From NCBI RefSeq assembly GCF_022170825.1, contig NZ_CP081879.1, positions 62,001 to 126,000 on the forward strand: 64,000 nt of DNA, in the 5' to 3' direction. The stretch comes from Exiguobacterium acetylicum (GTDB lineage Bacteria > Bacillota > Bacilli > Exiguobacteriales > Exiguobacteriaceae). This document shows positions 18,701-26,832 of this stretch, in pieces. Numbering within the stretch: the stretch's first letter is position 1; each line of letters starts with the position of its first letter. The position numbers and the translations under genes are program-made. The notes under the pieces are model-generated. The model saw only the letters and a list, made by a program, of their open reading frames with translations. It was not told the origin of the DNA and searched no databases.

Positions 18701-19159
18701 GCCGTCACTGTAAACAACATCGCCGACGAGCACTACGACCTCGAAGCCTTGCGGACTATAGAAGAGGGATTCGCCGCTCTTGTTCTTCCCTAAATACTTG
18801 GGAGGTTGGATTGATTCCGTCATTTGTTCTGCGGAGTAGCGGGCGATTCTTCCATAGGTGCCGTCCATCTGTTTTTCACGTATCCCGATGGTCTCTCGAC
18901 CGATTTTCTGGTCGAATTTCATCTTGAACTTTCCGTCAGCATCCGACTTCGTCGCATACCATTTGTTGGCGAACAGAATCATCACATCGGTGTCCACTTC
19001 GGCGGTTCCTTCGATTTCTGAATCAATCGAAGTGAACGGCGTCAGTCCCACTTCCGCATGGACCGAGTTCTGAAGAATGAAGAACATCAAAGGCAGTACG
19101 AACATGAATGCATTGAATCGTAAAAGGTCTTTCACCCTTTTCAAGCTCACTTGAATCAT
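15797..19159 (-). CDS. Large secreted protein with bacterial Ig-like repeats
   Basis: The 1120-residue protein has a Sec signal peptide (KRVK n-region, hydrophobic FMFVLPLMFFIL, likely cleavage after VHA at about 35). At least eight beta-rich repeats follow, recognisable by (E/T/Y)G(T/K/S)xEPxxxV-type starts such as EGKTEPQANVTVS, YGTSEPGATVEIY and TGKSEPGLTVEIK. Each runs about 80-100 residues and ends in a DxxGxF(S/K) strand, as in Big_6-type bacterial Ig domains. There is no LPXTG or C-terminal membrane anchor. It is probably an extracellular adhesin or surface-associated protein. It is unlike the neighbouring DNA-metabolism genes. The second of two adjacent ATGs is better placed after AGAGG. 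Confidence 0.8.
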   Translation of the reverse strand: MIQVSLKRVKDLLRFNAFMFVLPLMFFILQNSVHAEVGLTPFTSIDSEIEGTAEVDTDVMILFANKWYATKSDADGKFKMKFDQKIGRETIGIREKQMDGTYGRIARYSAEQMTESIQPPKYLGKNKSGESLFYSPQGFEVVVLVGDVVYSDGSLLRIKNLDSSSVRAYVRNAERKSEVVNLDIANPEKIPFTISSKVEDDQVIMTGNTLPSMQFFLGNQMEDGVWDDGTWFRSDEEGYFSKALSRWTYFDNGVATYWIKMDGVGEDVMPEIFKSTQTVTGPKINSDNPLIINSEIIQEGEYINGSGTPGHTIYVKNKGSLQRLGEVDNRGRFSISIPRNMNEPSITFVVQKKDETYFGEETHRLYEKNFDSHDLFLDKVTSDSTRVTGTAPRFMDIRIDFTGAMGSYQMNTTSDENGHYSVLMPNEFDGTVTVTARYDGGVSRSRKTEVIDLRPNEKPSYYFENGTMKISVRNDKLIDKWVEISKVHADGTFDVSKSLLRDRNQSGEYVIGVGDWLDGDRFTLRVVDDNDVKSDAVSGEYVELNAPRIDDLDDDSNSIVGRTAPNLKVSAIYYDGHVETTYSDAIGNFTVKLPDVSPAHRPYKLVIDDEKNKVRRTVELTYRDTTPPAINVEPIQDRDDQIRASLMPGDTMRITIVYDDGGTETVDAMRRYWDNVVYSHHSSFGRVAYFEFVSTDPNGNESRKKIIPIDTVRPSLDMLVTPYAGEDSIEGKTEPQANVTVSISGREYTARADGTGRFSIKTHVLKASEKVDMEILDKGDNLVTLKDASSVLGINSVELMKDRKSVVLKTNIKGSRVDPYLTLEYEGKKISQGFAEKVVFNLDKPLKNHSELKIHLSRRNALSKVVYQAKQSDTIAPSTNVGIDWRDDWNIGTRLYGTSEPGATVEIYQKSKRIFYVRTASGGEFEYVVNRAFGTREQLLLRVTDMVGNRSEKKVVLKHVPKKPTVDPVFDNSKTITGKSEPGLTVEIKINTTKYLVKADSRGNYRLSGKAWPIGSRIVVKAKGKDGIDSPYERRTVKGTIKYLEVKNVTSSSRFVEGKTERNSSVQVFKNGKSISKKVLVAKDGKFKLSIPRQTAKTKLVVKVERNNFKSLEKTLIVGK

Positions 19160-19221
19160 CACCTCTTTGGTTTGATTGGTACTGCCAGATTGTTTCTAGA
19201 CGGGTTTGAACGACTCGTTCG

Positions 19222-21795
19222 TCACTCGAAAAGTGCGATGATCTCCTCATAGTCGACCGTAGGATCAGGACGGAGCTCGCCGTTCTCGATCGCGTCGAGC
19301 ATGCGTTGTTCCTTCATCTTGAGGCGGTCATAGATTTTCTCGTCGACCATCCCATGTTCCTCCGGTTGTCCTTGCATCATCATGTAGTGATAACGCGTGT
19401 ATTGTCCCTGAGGTAGACCCAGTCGATGGATGCGGTCGCGCGATTGCAGCATGTGCGTCAGGTTGAACGAATATTCTAGGTAGACCGCATCATGACAGAC
19501 GTGATGTAGCGATACCGACTCGGCGAGGGTATGCGGGTTCGTGACGATGACGTCGAGCTCGCCCGCCTGGAACGACTTGATGATGCGTTCGCGCTCCTCG
19601 AGCGGCGTACTCCCATAGATTGCCTCCGCCTTGATGCCCCGGGCGAGAAGCTCCGCCCGGAACTTGTCGATCGTATGGACGAACATGCACCAGACGACGG
19701 CCGTCTTGCCCTCATCATGCAGGTCGGAGACGAGCTCCACCCCGGCACGGAACTTCCGTGTCGTAGGGACGCGACGCAACAACTCGACCTCCGAGCGGTC
19801 GAGCGTGACGGGAGGCGTGTCCTCCTGTCCGGCGAAGGTGAGGCCGGACGCCTCCTCCTCTCCATACATCTCCTGGAAGTCGAGTGCCCGCAACAGGAGC
19901 TCCGGGCAGGTCGAGGCCTGCAGGAGGCGGATATACATGCTGAACGGGTTCCCCAGGTACTTGCGATGGACGAGGTCGATGATCGCCTGCTCGGCATCGT
20001 TCGCCTCCACGTGATACTGGATGTCCGGCTCTGCCTGCGGTACCTGGAGCTCGTGCTTCGTCGTCCGCCAGAAGAACGGCAGCATCTTAGCGTTGATCTC
20101 CTCGATCCGGGTCGAGGAAGGATTCTTCAGCTCGCTCGGCTTGAAGTTGAAGAAGCTCTTGTAGTCCTCCCCGTACAGGATGTTCAGGAAGTTATAGACG
20201 TCCTCGTAGGTGTTCGGTATCGGCGTACCGGTCAGTACGTACTTATAGGAAGTCAGCGTCGAGAGACGCTTCGCGATTTGGGCCCGTTTGCTCTTCATCC
20301 CCTTGATCTTATGGACCTCGTCGAAGACGAGCATCGTGCGTCCGTCGATGACGTCGCTGAGCACGCCCTCGAATCGTCCGAGCGACTCATAGTTGACGAG
20401 GACGAGGTCGAACGAATCCCCGCCGAGACGAAGCTGACGGATTGGCTCGTTCGAGTCATGGATGTTGAGAAGGCGCAGGTCCCGCTTCGTCCCGAAGTTC
20501 TCGACGTACTCGTCCTTCCAGGCGAGGAACGTGTTCTTCGGTCCAATCATGATGATCTTGTTCACGCGGTCGACCTCCGGGGAGGACAGATAGGCGAAGG
20601 CGCCGTATACCATCGAGGTCTTCCCGGCACCCGGCACGGAGAAGTTTGCCGCCCGGTGCATCTCCGCCATGTAGAAGGCGGACTGCATCTGCTTGTCGCG
20701 GAGTTCACGATGCAGCTCGCGGTCGACGATTGATGCGAAGTTCGCATACTTGTCCTCGATCCGGTCGTCCTGCGTCTTCAGCAGCATCGCGTAGTTCGAA
20801 CGCTCCTCGATGAGATAGGTCTGTCGCTCGAGGTGTTCGGCCAGCGCGCGCGTCACCACGACGTCGAAGTCCCGTCGTCTGCCTAGCTTCTCGAAGAGTT
20901 CGATGACCTTTCGGATTTCGACGTACGTCAGGTCCTCGCGGAAGTGAGGATATCCTGCATCCGCGTAGTAGGGCTTCAGCTTCGTCTTGATGGTGAGCTC
21001 GTTCTCCTTCATCTTGCCTGGTGTCACGTTGTCGTGGATCACGAATCGCCCGTCATCGTCCACCGTGAGGATCATCGCGTCCTCCTGTAGCATCTCCTTG
21101 TCCAATATGATCGTCCCCTTGTCGTATGTCAGTATCTTCTTGATGATGAGTTCCTCGATGTGCTTGACGTAGATGTTCTCCTCCCGCATCCGGTCCGCCC
21201 AGAGCAGGTCGAACTCGCGACGCGCGCGAGGGATCTTCTCGACGTCGAACGGGGAGGAGAGCCATGTCGTCGTGATGTCGAAGGACTCGAAGTTGTTCTG
21301 GATGGCGGCGCTCGTCTCGTTGTTCGAGCCCGTGAAGTAGATGACGTTCCCGTATCCGTCCTCGACGAGACCGAACTTCGAGTGGAACAGCCCGGACGAC
21401 TTGAAGCCGATCCGGATGTCGACGACGCCGGTCGCGATCAGATGGGCGAGGTTGCAGTAGTCCATCATCTCCTGACTATCGAGCCGTTCGTCGAGTCGTC
21501 CGAGCAGGTCGTCGACGGTCTGTTCCCGCAGGGCATAGCCTTGTCGTATCAGCCGAACGTCCTCCTCGCTCAGCTCCTCCGAGACGATGAGCCGCATCCG
21601 TCCACCGTTGCGGACCAATCCCTTGACGCCCTGACCGTAGGAGGCCAGCGCCTTCGAGCTGAAGTAGCCGCTGACCCGGTCATAGGCGACCGCCCGTCCG
21701 AGGACGGGCGTATAGAAGTCCTTGCCGATCTGATGCTCCGTCGTATAGTAGGACGGGCGCAGCACCAGGTCGCGGAAGTCAGAGTCGTGACTCAT
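19222..21795 (-). CDS. PLD-domain SNF2-family helicase
   Basis: The 857-residue protein has an N-terminal phospholipase D-like domain (about 15-180; HSKFGLV at 138-144 and TGSNNE at 155-160 form a single HxK...N/E site). An SNF2 ATPase follows: Walker A-like VPGAGKTSM (387-395), IGPKNTFLAWKDE, DEVH (492-495), LTGTPIPN, and C-terminal motifs V/VI in VTNPHTLAESVSL and QSRDRIHRLG. Such fusions occur in phage-defence and DNA-repair settings. The ATG at 21795 has AAGGA 11 bases upstream and overlaps the ParB-like gene end by 17 bases, so the two form one unit. Confidence 0.85.
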   Translation of the reverse strand: MSHDSDFRDLVLRPSYYTTEHQIGKDFYTPVLGRAVAYDRVSGYFSSKALASYGQGVKGLVRNGGRMRLIVSEELSEEDVRLIRQGYALREQTVDDLLGRLDERLDSQEMMDYCNLAHLIATGVVDIRIGFKSSGLFHSKFGLVEDGYGNVIYFTGSNNETSAAIQNNFESFDITTTWLSSPFDVEKIPRARREFDLLWADRMREENIYVKHIEELIIKKILTYDKGTIILDKEMLQEDAMILTVDDDGRFVIHDNVTPGKMKENELTIKTKLKPYYADAGYPHFREDLTYVEIRKVIELFEKLGRRRDFDVVVTRALAEHLERQTYLIEERSNYAMLLKTQDDRIEDKYANFASIVDRELHRELRDKQMQSAFYMAEMHRAANFSVPGAGKTSMVYGAFAYLSSPEVDRVNKIIMIGPKNTFLAWKDEYVENFGTKRDLRLLNIHDSNEPIRQLRLGGDSFDLVLVNYESLGRFEGVLSDVIDGRTMLVFDEVHKIKGMKSKRAQIAKRLSTLTSYKYVLTGTPIPNTYEDVYNFLNILYGEDYKSFFNFKPSELKNPSSTRIEEINAKMLPFFWRTTKHELQVPQAEPDIQYHVEANDAEQAIIDLVHRKYLGNPFSMYIRLLQASTCPELLLRALDFQEMYGEEEASGLTFAGQEDTPPVTLDRSEVELLRRVPTTRKFRAGVELVSDLHDEGKTAVVWCMFVHTIDKFRAELLARGIKAEAIYGSTPLEERERIIKSFQAGELDVIVTNPHTLAESVSLHHVCHDAVYLEYSFNLTHMLQSRDRIHRLGLPQGQYTRYHYMMMQGQPEEHGMVDEKIYDRLKMKEQRMLDAIENGELRPDPTVDYEEIIALFE

Positions 21796-22993
21796 AGGCC
21801 CCGAGTTCCTTCCGGATCTGTTCGACGAGACGGGCGAACTCCTTCTTCGAGCCGGCATCCATCCGGGCGATCTGGTCCGCGTCGACGTTGTCGAGCGTCC
21901 GGATGACCGTGTTGAGCGAATCGATCGGCTTCATCTTGACGCGCGTCAACACCGTCTCGTCAACACGCTTGCTGACGATCGAGCTCGCCTCCTCGCGCAC
22001 GTTCTTGAGGTTCTCGTTCAGCTTCTTGACCGTGTTCACGGTCACGCTCGCCTCTTCCTGATAGGCATCGTAGACGTCCTCGACGATGTCGTCGTATTCG
22101 TCGAGGAACTGATCCCGGTTGCCCGCCAGTATGATTTCCTTCCCGATGCGACGGATGTAGCGTGTCAGGTCGCCTTCCTTCGAGAGCGCCATCGCCGTGA
22201 AGAGGGCGTTCTTGACGCGTTCATGCTCCTCCTCGTCCTTCTCCTTGTTGAGGATGAACATGATCTCCTGGAGCGGTCCGTCGAGCTCCATGTCGCGTGC
22301 CACGTAGTACTTGCCCTCGGCGTTGATGAACGAGAGGAACTCGACCATGAGGTTCGCCTTCTTGAGCATCTTCTTGACGTCCCCTTCGGTCTTGTTCGTG
22401 TTCGTCGCATATTCCTTCACCGTGAAGTACTTGTTCTTCTCGATGTCGTTGTAGACCTCGACCAGGTTGTCGATGGCGTTGTAGTCGACCGGACGCTCCT
22501 CGCCGTGCTGCAGGTTGAGCTCGAGTCGCTTGATGTCGATCGCGGAGAGACCCTCCGACGGATCGAGGATGACCGCCTCGAAGAACGACGTCTTCCCTTC
22601 CCGCTTCAACTGACGGAGGCACGTATAACGTCGGTTCCCGTCGACGACCGTCCCGTCGTTGAGGACGACGCCCGGTAGACGCTGTCCGAAGAGGTCGATG
22701 TTCTGCTTCGTCTTGTTGAGCGCGGCGCTGTTCGACTCGACGATGAACTGCTCGACGAGGTCGTTGTACTCCTCCTTCGAGAGGTTCTGGATGTCCTTGC
22801 CTTCCGATTCGTAGCGGTTCATCGAGCTGATGATGCGTCCGTTCTGGCGGTTATATAAGAGGTGCTCGAGCGGGATGCGGTGTACCGGGTAGCTGCGTGT
22901 CTGGCCCTTGATTGTCAGTTTACGCGTTCCGTCCGTCAACGAGATGGTCTTACCGATTTCTTTTTGTAGGTCGATCTTATTATCGAAGTTCAT
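21779..22993 (-). CDS. ParB/Srx-like nuclease-fold protein
   Basis: The 404-residue protein contains PLEHLLYNRQNGRI and then LPGVVLNDGTVVDGNRRYTCLRQL (split here: LNDGTVVDGNRR is the key part). That is the ParB/sulfiredoxin-fold motif in which GNRR replaces the GERR of chromosomal ParB. A helical middle (FTVKEYATNTNKTEGDVKKML) resembles the ParB HTH, and the C-terminus is long and coiled. It lacks the arrangement expected for a centromere-binding Spo0J. GGAGG lies 11 bases before the ATG at 22993; an earlier ATG at 23050 lacks a good site. It is coupled to the PLD-SNF2 gene, so a two-gene defence or DNA-processing module is plausible. Confidence 0.8.
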   Translation of the reverse strand: MNFDNKIDLQKEIGKTISLTDGTRKLTIKGQTRSYPVHRIPLEHLLYNRQNGRIISSMNRYESEGKDIQNLSKEEYNDLVEQFIVESNSAALNKTKQNIDLFGQRLPGVVLNDGTVVDGNRRYTCLRQLKREGKTSFFEAVILDPSEGLSAIDIKRLELNLQHGEERPVDYNAIDNLVEVYNDIEKNKYFTVKEYATNTNKTEGDVKKMLKKANLMVEFLSFINAEGKYYVARDMELDGPLQEIMFILNKEKDEEEHERVKNALFTAMALSKEGDLTRYIRRIGKEIILAGNRDQFLDEYDDIVEDVYDAYQEEASVTVNTVKKLNENLKNVREEASSIVSKRVDETVLTRVKMKPIDSLNTVIRTLDNVDADQIARMDAGSKKEFARLVEQIRKELGAYESRL

Positions 22994-23137
22994 AGCTTGT
23001 GATTCCTCCCAAATTTCATGTGCGTTAACCAGCTGGTGACGCGACTCCATAACTAAATTTTACGCATATATAGAAAATAAAGACAGTATGTTTTCGGAAA
23101 TAGTTGTCAGAATTTCTAAACTGCCCCCCATGACAGA

Positions 23138-23171
23138 CGGGCACGCCCATCCGAGGAGATGAGCGTGCCCG
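23138..23171 (-). terminator. Strong hairpin after the partition operon
   Basis: CGGGCACGC (23138-23146) pairs with GCGTGCCCG (23163-23171). An inner CATC/GATG pair extends the stem on the minus strand, leaving a 6-base loop. No long T tract follows, so termination is likely but not certain. Confidence 0.6.
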
Positions 23172-23181
23172 ATTCATGGCT

Positions 23182-23973
23182 TCAACGACGTAGATATTGC
23201 TCGAGTGCGCGCCGGATGATGTCCTCCGGGCTGCTGCCGTCCTCTTTCGCCCGTTCCTGCAGGTTCTTCAACAACGGATCGTCATCCCCGAAGTCGATCC
23301 GCAGCTTGACCGGACGGCTGACGGACGGCTGTTCGATGACGCGACGTTCCTTGCGGTCGCTGAGCATCCGCTTGACCTCGCGGAGTTCCTCCCGCGTCAT
23401 CTCGTAGACGGTCTTCTCGCCGTCCCCGACCTGGTATGTACGTCCCTCGAGCATGACAGCCCTCGGGTCCTCCGGCCAGGACAGCAGTTCCGCGAGCTTC
23501 GACGCCGTCAGCTCCTCCTCGACCGCGCGGACGAGCAGTTCCTCGCCGAACACGTTCCAGAACGAGACGAAGCGGCTCACCTGCGACTGCGACAGGCCGA
23601 TGCGCCCGACGAACTCGAGCCATCCGCCCTCCTCCTGCCGGAAGCCGTCACGCGTCCCCTCATAGCGGAAGATGGCGTTGGCGTGCGCGAGCACGCGGCA
23701 CTTCTCGACGAAGCTCGTCGCATGGATGGCATCGATGTGGTTGTAGTACTGGACCAGTCCGTCCATGTTCTCAGGTAGCTTCTTCGTCACGACACGGGAC
23801 AACGAGGTCGCGGACAACGATTGATACGGGTTCGCGACGCTCGTCGTCGAGGAGAACTTCTTGACGGCGTCGACCTTCTCCCCTCGTGCGTCCGTGTTCG
23901 GGTTCGTCGCCTCAGGGAGCGCGCCGTTCGCCTGGAAGCTCGAGAACTTCGGTGCGTTCTTCTTACGACTCAT
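23182..23973 (-). CDS. Plasmid partition-type DNA-binding protein (ParB-like), copy 1
   Basis: This 263-residue protein has a disordered N-terminal ~55 residues, a KorB/ParB-type HTH region (about 115-165, GRIGLSQSQVSRFVSFWNVF then LTASKLAELLSWPEDP) and a C-terminal ribbon-helix-helix-like tail (KLRIDFGDDDPLLKN ... DIIRRALEQYLRR). It is distantly alike in plan to the 227-residue protein two genes upstream. It has no Spo0J-type GERR motif. The gene overlaps the parA copy by four bases and is last in the operon. Confidence 0.75.
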   Translation of the reverse strand: MSRKKNAPKFSSFQANGALPEATNPNTDARGEKVDAVKKFSSTTSVANPYQSLSATSLSRVVTKKLPENMDGLVQYYNHIDAIHATSFVEKCRVLAHANAIFRYEGTRDGFRQEEGGWLEFVGRIGLSQSQVSRFVSFWNVFGEELLVRAVEEELTASKLAELLSWPEDPRAVMLEGRTYQVGDGEKTVYEMTREELREVKRMLSDRKERRVIEQPSVSRPVKLRIDFGDDDPLLKNLQERAKEDGSSPEDIIRRALEQYLRR

Positions 23974-24746
23974 AATGCGAGCACCTCCTCCGCGAGCTTC
24001 AGGTACGCGTCCGTCGCCGGACCCTTGTGGTCGATGACCGGACGGGACTCACGCTGGAGCGATTGTACCTTCACCATGTACGGGATTGTCGTCAACACGG
24101 GGATGCCGACCTCCCGTCCGAGGTCGACGAGTTCCTCGACCGTCGTCAGGTCCCCGCGCGAGCGCGTACCGACCATCGTCGGCACGAATGCCGCGATGTG
24201 GATGTCCTCCTTGTAGCGTCTGATTTCCTCGAGCTCCTCTGGTGCCGTGTAGACGGCGTCCATCGAGAACTTCTGCATCTGCACCGGCATCACGATGATG
24301 TCCTGTGCGACCAGGGCGCAGCGGGCATAGGGGTTCAAGGCGGACGTCGATCCCGGACAGTCGATGAGGCAGACGTCGAACAGTTCCTCGACGCGTGCGA
24401 GCTCCTCCCTCAGGCGGAACTCGTAACCCATCTGGCTCGTCAGGCCGGTCGGCGAGGCGGAGCGGCGCGTCGGTACGAGATGGACCGTCCCCGTCTCGTA
24501 CTCGCAGTTGACGATGACCTGCTCGATCGGTGCATAGTACGGGTCATCCTCGTTGATCAGACAGTCGAGCAGCACCTTCCCTGGATAGTCCTCGGTCAGC
24601 CCGAGACCGTTCGAGGTCGACGCCTGGTCGTCCGCGTCGATCACGAGTACACGGAGCCCCTCCCTGGCGTAGGCATGCGCGAGGTTGATTGTCGTCGTCG
24701 ACTTCCCGACCCCACCCTTACGGTTGTATAACGCGATTTTCTTCAT
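23970..24746 (-). CDS. ParA-family ATPase, copy 1
   Basis: The 258-residue ParA/Soj-type ATPase has a deviant Walker A motif (RKGGVGKSTT, 9-18), Walker A' (VLVIDADDQAS) and Walker B (DVCLIDCPGS). It would drive segregation by ATP-dependent patterning on the nucleoid together with a centromere-binding partner. Its start overlaps the previous gene by four bases and its stop overlaps the next by four. Confidence 0.93.
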   Translation of the reverse strand: MKKIALYNRKGGVGKSTTTINLAHAYAREGLRVLVIDADDQASTSNGLGLTEDYPGKVLLDCLINEDDPYYAPIEQVIVNCEYETGTVHLVPTRRSASPTGLTSQMGYEFRLREELARVEELFDVCLIDCPGSTSALNPYARCALVAQDIIVMPVQMQKFSMDAVYTAPEELEEIRRYKEDIHIAAFVPTMVGTRSRGDLTTVEELVDLGREVGIPVLTTIPYMVKVQSLQRESRPVIDHKGPATDAYLKLAEEVLAL

Positions 24747-25426
24747 CGTCTCTCTTCCCCTTCCGTCTCATCTGAGCCCTCCACGATGCCGTGGTCGAGC
24801 GATTCCTCTATCAATCGTGACAAATATTCGCTGATGCTGAGCCCTTGTGCGCTCGCGAGCGCATGGAGGCGTTCCGATGTGTCCGTCGGCACGCGTGCCG
24901 ACAGGACCGTCGACGTCGTCTTCTTCTGACGGAAGGCGCTGACCTTCACGCCCGACGTGGCGGAACGGCTAGCCCGGAGTTCACGTACGGTCGCCTCCTC
25001 TATCGGTTTCCGCCCGCCTTCCACGGGCAGGCCGTTGAGCACCACGTCCTCCGGGTCCTCGACGTACATGAGCTCGAAGATTTTCGAGGCCGGCAGCTTC
25101 CCGAGCGACTCCTCGAACGGTTGGAGCGTGTCATAGGCCTTGACGTACCGCGAAGCGAGCGAGTTCGACATCTGGACCGTCTCGAGGAACCCTTGCCATT
25201 CCTTGCCATCGTGCATCTCCGACTTCGCTATCGAGAGACGCTTGCCGATCTCGAAGACCGATATCGTCTGGACGCGCGCGAGCTCCTTGATCTCGACCGC
25301 CAGGTTCTCGAGGTCCTTCGATACGGGGAGCTTCTGGACGACGGAGCCGATGTCCGTCAACCCGCTCCGATACGGATGTTGCTCCTGAGGCTTGATTTTA
25401 TGGATTTGCTTGTTCCGGGCCTTCAT
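24743..25426 (-). CDS. Partition-type DNA-binding protein with C-terminal RHH, copy 2
   Basis: The 227-residue protein has a helical centre with a DUF3102/KorB-like plan (FEIGKRLSIAKSEMHDGKEW, SNSLASRYVKAYDTL, LPASKIFELMYVEDPEDVVL). A C-terminal ribbon-helix-helix follows (STVLSARVPTDTSERLHALA, SISEYLSRLIEESL). It sits between two ParA genes with 4-bp ATGA overlaps on both sides. The likely role is the DNA-binding partner of the upstream ParA. Confidence 0.75.
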   Translation of the reverse strand: MKARNKQIHKIKPQEQHPYRSGLTDIGSVVQKLPVSKDLENLAVEIKELARVQTISVFEIGKRLSIAKSEMHDGKEWQGFLETVQMSNSLASRYVKAYDTLQPFEESLGKLPASKIFELMYVEDPEDVVLNGLPVEGGRKPIEEATVRELRASRSATSGVKVSAFRQKKTTSTVLSARVPTDTSERLHALASAQGLSISEYLSRLIEESLDHGIVEGSDETEGEERR

Positions 25427-26202
25427 GCGTCCTTCCCTCCTTCGACCATACGACGAGCGAGCTCCCTGAATGGTGCGGCGAGCTCTTGTCCTTCCTTCGA
25501 CTTGTACTGCAGCACGCTCTTCCCGTTGTCGGCGGCCTTCTCGATGAAGGCTGCACGTCTGACGGACGGGAGCACGGTGAGCCCCTCCTCCTCCGCGAGC
25601 CGTCCCATGGCCTCCGCATATTCACGGTCACCCTTCAGTCCGACGTCGAGCGCGACCGGCATGATGCCCGTCAGTTCGAGCGAGCCGTTATAGAACTTCT
25701 TCACCTGTCGGATCGTCCGGATGGTACTGCCGAGTTGATCGAAGACCAGCTTCTTCGGCATGAAGGGGACGATGACATGGTCCGCACAGGAGAGGACGAC
25801 CTTCGAGAGCTCATTGATCGACGGGACGGAGTCGAGGATGATCCAGTCGAACTCCTCCGCGAGCGGTGCGAGCAGGTCCTTCAATAGGAAGAGTTTGTCC
25901 TGTTCTGATATCAGGTTGATGAGTCGGGCGTTCCGTTCGTTCGAGGGGAGAAGGCTGATGTTGTGTTTCTCGTCGTCGAACAAAATCTCCTCGATGGCGA
26001 GTCCGCGCGCCTGGACGTCGAAGAGCGTCATGTATTTGATCGTATCGGACTCCTTCAGCATCAACTTGCTGAGGGAACCTTGTGGATCGAGGTCTACGAG
26101 TAAAGTGCGTTGACCGAGTTCGCCGAGTGCATGCCCCATGTTGAGGGAACAGGTCGTCTTCCCGGAACCTCCCTTTGATATGTAGAACGTCAGAATGTTC
26201 AT
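25423..26202 (-). CDS. ParA-family ATPase, copy 2
   Basis: This 259-residue ParA-type ATPase has ISKGGSGKTT (deviant Walker A, about 7-16), LLVDLDPQGSLSKLML (Walker A') and WIILDSVPS (Walker B). It is clearly diverged from the other ParA two genes downstream. The open frame extends to 26253, but AGGGGAG just before the ATGs at 26205/26202 marks the start. It is the first gene of the four-gene partition operon. Confidence 0.93.
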   Translation of the reverse strand: MNILTFYISKGGSGKTTCSLNMGHALGELGQRTLLVDLDPQGSLSKLMLKESDTIKYMTLFDVQARGLAIEEILFDDEKHNISLLPSNERNARLINLISEQDKLFLLKDLLAPLAEEFDWIILDSVPSINELSKVVLSCADHVIVPFMPKKLVFDQLGSTIRTIRQVKKFYNGSLELTGIMPVALDVGLKGDREYAEAMGRLAEEEGLTVLPSVRRAAFIEKAADNGKSVLQYKSKEGQELAAPFRELARRMVEGGKDA

Positions 26203-26295
26203 CATCTCTCCCCTTTCTGTCTCCATCATCACATACGAGAGGATTGAAGACAATCATTTTTATCGTTCGGTGTCGATTTTTTATGATATCTATAT

Positions 26296-26343
26296 GTATA
26301 CACTAGTATTAAATTGTATACGTTTCGATGTCGAAATGTATAC
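26296..26343. promoter_or_regulatory. GTATAC direct/inverted repeats: candidate operator or centromere of the partition operon
   Basis: Three GTATAC hexamers at 26296, 26316 and 26338 are spaced 20-22 bases apart. The last two bracket a perfect TTTCGA-TG-TCGAAA palindrome (26323-26336), so 26316-26343 is a 28-base near-perfect dyad. It lies about 100 bases upstream of the first parA start, where ParA or RHH autoregulators and parS-type sites usually bind. Confidence 0.65.
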
Positions 26344-26445
26344 ATGACGTTTCGTCTGTCTTCCTGAACTTCAATCACCAAAGAGGGATTCTCCTTCCAA
26401 GATGATGACATACGGGCTAACCAGATTATTTTCATTACAGACATT

Positions 26446-26832
26446 CTAGGAGATTGAAGGGATTAAAAAAGAATTAAAAAGAATTGGAAAACGTGAATCG
26501 ATCATGGAGCCCGTGAGACCAACGTTCCTTGCCGAAATCAAAGTCCGATAAAGAGACATGATGATTTGGAGAAGTTCGCCTTCATCCGGATTATGCGCTC
26601 TGATTACTCGTTTTCGTTCGATACGAGTCGTTTCTCTGCATCCATTAGCTTTTTTTATGTCCTGTATATTTGTTTTTTTTCCTGAATGGTATGACACATT
26701 CGAAAAATCGCCTGGACGGACATCCTGGATGCGGAGACCCCCTTTTTCGAGGCCGATGACGCCGATATCAGAGGTGATTTGCCTCGTTTTCATCATTTTT
26801 TTCAGAAAAGGGCATGACAAATAGACCATCAT
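26446..26832 (-). CDS. Doubtful ORF overlapping the rep stop, 128 aa
   Basis: I do not recognise the product. The ATG at 26832 overlaps the stop of the 358-residue gene (ATGATG), an arrangement typical of coupled genes, and the first half has host-like codon use. The second half is less convincing, and a long ORF also runs on the other strand. Without this ORF, 26254-26828 holds only the GTATAC sites. Confidence 0.35.
   Translation of the reverse strand: MMVYLSCPFLKKMMKTRQITSDIGVIGLEKGGLRIQDVRPGDFSNVSYHSGKKTNIQDIKKANGCRETTRIERKRVIRAHNPDEGELLQIIMSLYRTLISARNVGLTGSMIDSRFPILFNSFLIPSIS

Noticed and set aside
19531-20733. A 400-codon open frame on the + strand
   Set aside because: It is antisense to the PLD-SNF2 helicase, whose motifs are intact; GC-rich third positions open long shadow frames throughout the minus-strand genes.
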